Below, piece by piece: positions 13,769-17,351 of a stretch of DNA of 17,351 nt. Origin of the DNA: Bacillota bacterium (GTDB lineage Bacteria > Bacillota > Clostridia > Tissierellales > Peptoniphilaceae). Within the stretch, counting starts at the first letter, position 1. Every line of letters begins with the position of its first letter. A program made the translations under genes and the position numbers. The notes below the pieces were generated by a model, which had not been told where the DNA came from, did no database searches, and worked only from the letters and a program-made list of their open reading frames with translations. Location of the stretch: contig JAEXCD010000022.1 of assembly GCA_023393715.1 (NCBI GenBank), forward strand, positions 1-17,351. The letters are read 5' to 3'.

Positions 13769-14185
13769 ATTGAATTACCCCCTTTCTGAAAAAATGCGAA
13801 AATAGTTAGTAACGAAAATGGGTATCATCGGACGGCTGTTAGCGGCAGCCTCACAGGAGTTTCACCTCGGCCCATGCTTGTGGGTGCGCCGCGCAATGCT
13901 GTGTGGGCGTTCAACGCGGGAGTATCATTATGCCTTTTGCGCTGTCGTCGCCCACAAAGCCGCTACGCTTGTTTTGCGGCGCGGTGTTGATCGCTCGGCC
14001 TTTCCATAGAGAAAAAGCGTCAAGGCGCACCCGCCGTCCGGCTCGGCGCAAAAGGAACGTATCCGATTTGCCCTATACTGCGCCGACGGCCTCCCGACGG
14101 GCTTTCTTTGTCAAAGTGCAAACAGGCTGTTTGCTGCCGCGTGCGAAACGGAAAAGGGGGTTAAGGCGTCTCGCTGCGGGTATTG
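13769..14185. other. 417-base gap upstream of xis without a supported gene
   Basis: This GC-rich stretch separates the Orf8-like gene from xis. I find no minus-strand frame with a ribosome binding site. Plus-strand frames of 63 and 98 codons exist but are compositionally odd (arginine-rich, no recognisable family). It has dyads such as GCCGTCCGGC near 14033. In Tn916 the matching interval carries the xis/int promoter region; a similar role here is inference. Confidence 0.4.
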
Positions 14186-14440
14186 TTAATCAGCCTTGAA
14201 TCTGAGGACTGTCCTCATCAATTTGGCTTGCAGCCGTTCGCGGATGTCCTCGTCCACGCCGTAGTAGGCGTTGCCTCGCTCGTCGTAGAGCTTTCGCATA
14301 GAAAGGCTTGCGATATATCCGCTGAAATGCTGCACCACCATTTTCATAGCTTCCGGATCACCCTTTGTCGCCGCTACAATGATTGGGTAGGGAACAAGTG
14401 CGACTTCCGGGCCTTCATATTTACCATTCATCCCATTCAT
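14186..14440 (-). CDS. Helix-turn-helix protein, Tn916 Orf8-like
   Basis: An 84-residue protein of the small HTH family found in Tn916-type elements. The core IIVAATKGDPEAMKMVVQHF (20-39) is followed by a YIASLSMRKLYDERG segment and the conserved end VDEDIRERLQAKLMRTVLRFK. In Tn916, Orf8 and Orf7 act together to control transcription of the transfer genes after excision. The start overlaps the end of the sigma-factor gene by 20 bases, so translation is probably coupled. A second ATG three codons in (14431) is an alternative start. Confidence 0.8.
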   Translation of the reverse strand: MNGMNGKYEGPEVALVPYPIIVAATKGDPEAMKMVVQHFSGYIASLSMRKLYDERGNAYYGVDEDIRERLQAKLMRTVLRFKAD

Positions 14441-14867
14441 CAGCGTGTTCCTCCAAATACTTTTTCAGCAGCTCGAAAGAGCTTGTCCGTCGATACTGGA
14501 TCGTGCTGCGCGGTGCGTCAAACAGCTTTCCGATCTCCGTATCATTCATTCCGGCAAAGTAGTACAGAAGTACCGTCTTGCGCTTTTCCTCCGGCAATGT
14601 GCGGAGGGCTTCGGCTATGAGCTTCGCCGTGATCTTCTTGCCCGCTGCGTAGTAGCCCGGCTCTGTGTCCTCATGACCGCCATATAAATAGCTGTCATAG
14701 GTGCAAAGCTGATCTTGCTCCTGCGGTGTCAAATCGGAAAAGCTCACTTCCTTTGCTCTGCGCCGTTTGATTTCCTTATGGGCGTTGGCGGCTTCGTTCC
14801 GCAAAGCCCGCTTGCAGAAACTTTGAAAGGCACATTGCTTTTGAAACTCCAAGCGATTAGGTTGCAT
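14421..14867 (-). CDS. Sigma-70-like regulator, Tn916 Orf7-like
   Basis: A 148-residue protein of the ECF-like sigma family of conjugative transposons. Residues 1-45 are basic and replace a full region 2. Residues 85-140 form a sigma region 4 helix-turn-helix (EALRTLPEEKRKTVLLYYFA, then MNDTEIGKLFDAPRSTIQYRRTSS). It is expected to activate element promoters. AAAGGAGGTGA lies six bases before the ATG, a near-perfect ribosome binding site. A hairpin CCTTTC/GAAAGG (14894-14878) can cover that site. Upstream lies an attenuator-like terminator and a 28-codon leader frame, suggesting transcription of this gene depends on read-through. Confidence 0.82.
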   Translation of the reverse strand: MQPNRLEFQKQCAFQSFCKRALRNEAANAHKEIKRRRAKEVSFSDLTPQEQDQLCTYDSYLYGGHEDTEPGYYAAGKKITAKLIAEALRTLPEEKRKTVLLYYFAGMNDTEIGKLFDAPRSTIQYRRTSSFELLKKYLEEHADEWDEW

Positions 14868-14877
14868 CGTCTCACCT

Positions 14878-14894
14878 CCTTTCTGGCCGAAAGG
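14878..14894 (-). promoter_or_regulatory. Hairpin over the sigma gene ribosome binding site
   Basis: On the minus strand CCTTTC (14894-14889), loop GGCCA, GAAAGG (14883-14878) pairs with part of the AAAGGAGG site. A competing stem GCCG/CGGC just upstream would free it. Small stems, so tentative. Confidence 0.3.
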
Positions 14895-14985
14895 CGGCTC
14901 GCTCGTACATCCCCTTTTCGCGTATGACTACAACCGAATTTTTGAAATGCCAAAGAATCGGGGGAACTTTTTGAAAAAAATATCG

Positions 14986-15026
14986 AAAAAAGCAAAAAAG
15001 ACCCCGACTGCATGAAGCAGCCGAGG
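14986..15026 (-). terminator. Attenuator-like terminator upstream of the sigma gene
   Basis: On the minus strand CCTCGGCTGC (15026-15017), loop TTCAT, GCAGTCGGGG (15011-15002) form a 10-bp stem with two G-U pairs. TCTTTTTTGCTTTTTT follows. It lies 46 bases after the leader frame and about 120 bases before the sigma gene. It would block read-through into the sigma gene unless relieved. Confidence 0.75.
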
Positions 15027-15032
15027 CAAAAT

Positions 15033-15107
15033 AGGAACCTACAACAGCAGGTGGATGATTAACTTGTTCCTTTACGCGGACGCAGAGGGGTACGGAACTG
15101 CGTTTGC
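15033..15107 (-). promoter_or_regulatory. Alternative pairing segments between leader frame and terminator
   Basis: On the minus strand GTTCC occurs inside the leader frame, GGAAC (part of AGGAAC, 15071-15066) just after its stop, and GTTCCT at 15038-15033. The middle segment can pair with either flanking one. Within the leader frame CTGCG, CGCAG and CTGCG offer a second mutually exclusive set. This resembles ribosome-controlled attenuation. Confidence 0.4.
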
Positions 15108-15158
15108 TTTTTTTCGCAGATAGAGGTTGTGGAGATCATACAGGCATAAAATGAACAC
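15072..15158 (-). CDS. 28-codon leader peptide candidate
   Basis: The frame runs from GTG 15158 to TAA 15072 and encodes 28 residues beginning MFILCLYDLHNLYLRKKA and ending YPSASA. AAGGAGGTG (15172-15164) lies five bases before the start, one of the best ribosome binding sites in the window. The frame is rich in Leu (five) and Tyr (three in the first half, one later). Its size and position, followed by alternative hairpins and a terminator, match a regulatory leader; Tn916 has a similarly short leader (orf12) ahead of tet(M). The effector is unknown. It could also be a plain small protein. Confidence 0.5.
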   Translation of the reverse strand: MFILCLYDLHNLYLRKKANAVPYPSASA

Positions 15159-15306
15159 GACGACACCTCCTTGCTGCCGCCGTGTTCCGAGAATAGAGTG
15201 ACGCTATACAGCCTCCGCATCCCTTTTCAAAACAGGAAAACGGCGGTTTGAAATCGTGATGTTCCAAAACCGCCGTCAGATCGTCCATATTAACTTTTGA
15301 GGGCAT
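15136..15306 (-). CDS. Possible 56-residue cysteine-rich protein (weak candidate)
   Basis: A frame from ATG 15306 to TGA 15136 encodes 56 residues. The middle holds an acidic-to-hydrophobic stretch (MDDLTAVLEHHDF) and a cysteine cluster (SCFEKGCGGC) before a basic tail. The first 40 residues look protein-like, but no family is recognised. Against it: no ribosome binding site before either ATG (15306, 15288), and the frame runs through a terminator-like hairpin and over the leader peptide start. It may be a remnant of a longer gene. Confidence 0.25.
   Translation of the reverse strand: MPSKVNMDDLTAVLEHHDFKPPFSCFEKGCGGCIASLYSRNTAAARRCRRVHFMPV
15237..15276 (-). terminator. Terminator of the ECF transporter-dtxR operon
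   Basis: On the minus strand ACGGCGGTTT (15276-15267) pairs perfectly with AAACCGCCGT (15249-15240) and is followed by TTTCCTGTTTT. It lies 85 bases beyond the DtxR-family stop codon. The rest of 14868-15360 is taken up by the leader, attenuator and small frames listed separately. Confidence 0.65.
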
Positions 15307-15360
15307 ACCGTAATTCTGACAACGGTTTTAGTGTCGCAATAATAGAAATAGATTGCACAT

Positions 15361-15789
15361 TTAATTATCTTCCTTTGTACTGCGCTTACTTTCAGTCACA
15401 AGCTGACAGGAATCCGCAAACGGGCAGGGGTTTTGTTTCTGCTCCTTTAAGAGCTGAAACGATTCATGGCTGATTGTGTGCTCCATACGGCAGGCTTCCT
15501 CTTCGGCAACCGAAGAATCAACGCCGGCTCCGACAAGGTGTTTTGAGAAATACTGATAACGCTCATAGATTTTTTCCGCAGTTTCCCGTCCCAAATCGGT
15601 AAGGTGCAGGAAGTGATCGTCGTCTTTCGTGAGAAAACCGCCCTTGCGCAGAAGTTTGACCGCATGGCTGACGCTCGGTTTTGAAACGCCCATGTACTCC
15701 GATACATCCACAGACCGTACCAGACCCTTTTCGTTCTGCAATATAAAGATTGCTTTCAGGTAATCTTCCCCGGAAGCATGGAGTTTCAC
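15361..15789 (-). CDS. DtxR/MntR-family metal-dependent repressor
   Basis: A 142-residue regulator. Residues 1-60 are a winged helix (SGEDYLKAIFILQ, then SEYMGVSKPSVSHAVKLLRKGGF). Residues 70-120 form the metal-binding dimerisation domain with EACRMEHTIS. The Cys-x2-Glu-His pattern is that of iron-type DtxR (Cys102, Glu105, His106) rather than MntR, where a Glu replaces the Cys. Asp9 occupies the other ligand position. There is no SH3-like third domain, and the end carries an unusual CPFADSC pair of cysteines. Start is GTG 15789 with AGGAGG seven bases upstream. It is the last gene of the ECF operon, 14 bases after the S-component stop, so it likely senses a metal (iron is my guess) and represses that operon. 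The operator should lie before the first gene, outside the window. Confidence 0.88.
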   Translation of the reverse strand: MKLHASGEDYLKAIFILQNEKGLVRSVDVSEYMGVSKPSVSHAVKLLRKGGFLTKDDDHFLHLTDLGRETAEKIYERYQYFSKHLVGAGVDSSVAEEEACRMEHTISHESFQLLKEQKQNPCPFADSCQLVTESKRSTKEDN

Positions 15790-15803
15790 GAAAACACCTC
15801 CTA

Positions 15804-16406
15804 TTACAACAGCCCAGCTTTCTCAAAATGCTTTTTCAAAATCCGAGTGGAAATAAACGCACCGAGGAAGCTGGTTACAATTGTCAATGCTACCATGCCG
15901 AAATACATCGGCCAGGTAAACATCTGCAAGTACAGCGCGAGAGCTTCATCTGTCAGATGAAGAATCTCCTGCCTGTCAATCAGGTATTGAGCGTTTGACA
16001 AATACATGGGAAGCGTAAATCCGGCAGAATGAAGCGTACAGCCGAGAACATAGGTGAAGATCAACACCTTTTTGCTTCTGTAATGATTGGCACTTGCAAC
16101 AATCTCAGCAATGATCCAGCCGACAATAGATGCTACAACACCAATCGCATTTGCGGCCATAAGCCCGGGAAGCGCGCTGATCGTCCCCATAATCAGGAAT
16201 GTTCCTTTTTTTCTGACCTTTGAAACCAGCAGCATGTAGGCAATCGCTGTAAAGAATACTGTGATTGGAACATTGGCAACCGTTCCAACAAGCGTCATTC
16301 CGGCGGCTCCGCCGATTACAAAGAAAATGACAAGGCTGATGGCGGCAAAGATACCGATGGTAATAAAATCACGGGCGGCCAACTTTTCTGTTTTGATGGT
16401 GTTCAC
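15804..16406 (-). CDS. ECF transporter substrate-binding (S) component, MptD/Trep_Strep family
   Basis: A 200-residue integral membrane protein with about five to six hydrophobic segments. It has a lysine-rich N-terminus, then AARDFITIGIFAAISLVIFF, a glycine-rich ISALPGLMAANAIG stretch near the middle, and a C-terminal FLGAFISTRILKKHFEKAGLL. This is the pattern of the MptD (Trep_Strep) group of energy-coupling factor S components, whose substrates are mostly unknown. Start is GTG 16406: AAGGAGG (16421-16415) lies eight bases upstream and overlaps the stop codon of the EcfT gene, so the two are translationally coupled. An upstream in-frame ATG at 16454 lies inside EcfT and lacks such a site. 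The neighbouring DtxR-type regulator suggests a metal-related cargo such as chelate or heme, by inference only. Confidence 0.82.
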   Translation of the reverse strand: MNTIKTEKLAARDFITIGIFAAISLVIFFVIGGAAGMTLVGTVANVPITVFFTAIAYMLLVSKVRKKGTFLIMGTISALPGLMAANAIGVVASIVGWIIAEIVASANHYRSKKVLIFTYVLGCTLHSAGFTLPMYLSNAQYLIDRQEILHLTDEALALYLQMFTWPMYFGMVALTIVTSFLGAFISTRILKKHFEKAGLL

Positions 16407-16419
16407 TTTGAAATCCTCC

Positions 16420-17133
16420 TTATTTGTATTGTAGATAGAATAGTGCGGCAACAATCAGGGTAGAAAGTGCTCCAATGAGGTAGTCAAGCGTTTTCAGCTT
16501 CAGCGGATAAAGGATCGTCTGTTCGTTCATGTGTTCAAATCCCCGCGATAGTGCGGAGGCTGCAAGTTCATCGGATGTGCGGAGGCTTTTCATCAGGATC
16601 GGAACGAACAGGTATTCCACCATCCGCACGGGATGTATGATAAATTGCAGCGGCGACAGGGATACCTTGCGAATCCGCAGGCTGTCTTTCAGGCTGTGAT
16701 AATCCTCCCGTATGGTGGGGAAGAAACGCAGCGCTACCATGATTGGGACGGCGGCAGCGTCCGGTATCTTCATGTGCTGCATGGCGGATAGCACATAAGG
16801 AATCGCCGTCATGCGGACAAAGAAACTTCCCATCATCAGCAGGACGACCAGCTTTTGAACGAAATAGCTGAGCGACACGATAAGAAGCATCGCGCTTGTG
16901 TTATGGATCTTGTCCACGTTTGCCATGAGCAAGGCAACGGCAATGTAAATGGTGAGATACACGGCAAACGGCTTGTATGCCTTTGCGGCAAGCAGATAAA
17001 CTGCGGCTACCGCGCAGATGATATGCGCAGTCATGGCCTTGTTCATAAACATGGCCGTTATTCCGAGCAGAATTACTACAAATCCAACGATCCGTGGGTC
17101 TAATGCGGGCTTAGTCTTGTCCAGAAGAAGCAC
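16420..17133 (-). CDS. ecfT: ECF transporter transmembrane component (EcfT)
   Basis: A 237-residue membrane protein of the EcfT/CbiQ family that links the ATPases to the S component. The N-terminal half has four to five hydrophobic segments. The cytoplasmic coupling region holds RFFPTIREDYHSLKDSLRIR (about 137-156) and the second coupling motif ALSRGFE (193-199), equivalent to the A-R-G motifs that dock on the ATPase dimer. The start codon appears to be GTG 17133, which overlaps the ATPase gene by 23 bases. AAAGGGGG runs into this GTG, so the ribosome binding site is poorly placed and the exact start is uncertain. Its stop overlaps the S-component ribosome binding site. Confidence 0.85.
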   Translation of the reverse strand: MLLLDKTKPALDPRIVGFVVILLGITAMFMNKAMTAHIICAVAAVYLLAAKAYKPFAVYLTIYIAVALLMANVDKIHNTSAMLLIVSLSYFVQKLVVLLMMGSFFVRMTAIPYVLSAMQHMKIPDAAAVPIMVALRFFPTIREDYHSLKDSLRIRKVSLSPLQFIIHPVRMVEYLFVPILMKSLRTSDELAASALSRGFEHMNEQTILYPLKLKTLDYLIGALSTLIVAALFYLQYK

Positions 17134-17351
17134 CCCCTTTCCGAAGCAGACGGAGCACCGTGTCTTTGCTGTTTTCTGTCAAAGGGAAATCTTGTTCTAT
17201 TTTCCCGTCGTTCAGATAAAGCACACGATGGCAGGCCGCCAAGATAAACTCGTAGTCATGGGTAATCACGAAAACGACACGGCTTTCTCTCGCAAGCGAT
17301 TTGAGTTCCGCGGCGACACGAAGCATATTCCCACGATCCAAACCGCTGGTC
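17111..17351 (-). CDS. ECF/ABC transporter ATP-binding protein, C-terminal end (5' end outside window)
   Basis: The frame is open to the window edge and encodes the last 79 complete residues of an ABC ATPase. It opens with TSGLD, the D-loop that follows Walker B. Then comes a helix (MLRVAAELKSLA) and VVFVITHDYEFI with the H-loop histidine, and finally CHRVLYLNDGKI, the usual closing strands. Walker A, signature and Walker B motifs lie outside. It overlaps the EcfT start and so belongs to the same operon, as one of the one or two EcfA-type ATPases. Confidence 0.88.
   Translation of the reverse strand, partial: TSGLDRGNMLRVAAELKSLARESRVVFVITHDYEFILAACHRVLYLNDGKIEQDFPLTENSKDTVLRLLRKGGASSGQD

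Larger units (their letters stand above)
12002..17351. mobile_element. Left part of a Tn916-like integrative and conjugative element (other end outside window)
   Basis: From the tRNA-Ser 3' end, gene order is int, xis, Orf8-like helix-turn-helix protein, Orf7-like sigma factor, then cargo, all on the minus strand. This is the order of the recombination/regulation end of Tn916, with an ECF transporter-dtxR operon where Tn916 has tet(M). The region is visibly lower in GC than the flank at 1-11832. Conjugation genes and the far end would lie beyond 17351. Whether it is a full conjugative element or a mobilisable or decayed one cannot be told here. Confidence 0.75.

Noticed and set aside
13818..14199. 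Plus-strand frames of 63 and 98 codons before xis
   Set aside because: No ribosome binding site, arginine-rich composition, opposite strand to all element genes, and no recognised domain.
16407..16454. Upstream ATG start for the S component at 16454
   Set aside because: It lies inside EcfT without a ribosome binding site, while GTG 16406 has AAGGAGG at the right distance.

Overview
The window reads as chromosome of an anaerobic Bacillota (Clostridia-type) bacterium of fairly high GC content. The evidence is strong AGGAGG-type ribosome binding sites, a butyryl-CoA-dehydrogenase-like acyl-CoA dehydrogenase with its own EtfBA, a mannose-type PTS EIIA, and a Tn916-like integrative element. I cannot name the genus. 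No genes lie outside the range expected of such a genome, but several arrangements are unusual.

Positions 1-3128 hold the 3' end of an Lhr-type helicase, then (after one base) a short pyruvate-kinase-like protein lacking the usual C-terminal domain. A DUF554 membrane protein converges on them. Its promoter is exactly bracketed by a 10-bp inverted repeat. A 36-bp perfect palindrome followed by eight T's closes the section.

Positions 3192-11049 form one metabolic locus: a LysR regulator diverges from a six-gene operon. The operon encodes a class III CoA-transferase (FldA/HadA/CaiB-like), a crotonase with both catalytic glutamates, a GntP-type permease, an acyl-CoA dehydrogenase with its catalytic glutamate, EtfB and EtfA. 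Read together: an acid is imported, activated by CoA transfer, dehydrated, reduced by the ETF-linked dehydrogenase, and released after handing its CoA to the next substrate. This has the logic of the E. coli cai-fix and Clostridium fld systems, but uses a crotonase where fld uses a radical-type 2-hydroxyacyl-CoA dehydratase, and GntP as transporter. The likely substrate class is therefore a 3-hydroxy (or 2,3-unsaturated) acid; its identity is not visible.

Positions 11050-12040 hold a large hairpin terminator, a lone mannose-family EIIA behind a structured leader, and tRNA-Ser(CGA) with a near-consensus promoter and its own terminator.

From the tRNA 3' end to the window edge lies the left part of a Tn916-like integrative element, lower in GC than its surroundings. 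It holds six TGGTGCCC octamers, a tyrosine integrase, excisionase, an Orf8-like helix-turn-helix protein and an Orf7-like sigma factor. Upstream of the sigma gene is a 28-codon leader reading frame plus attenuator-like terminator. The cargo is an ECF-type transporter operon (ATPase, EcfT, MptD/Trep_Strep S component) ending in a DtxR-family regulator. The integrase carries Leu where the catalytic arginine of the HxxR motif belongs, so the element may be unable to move by itself.
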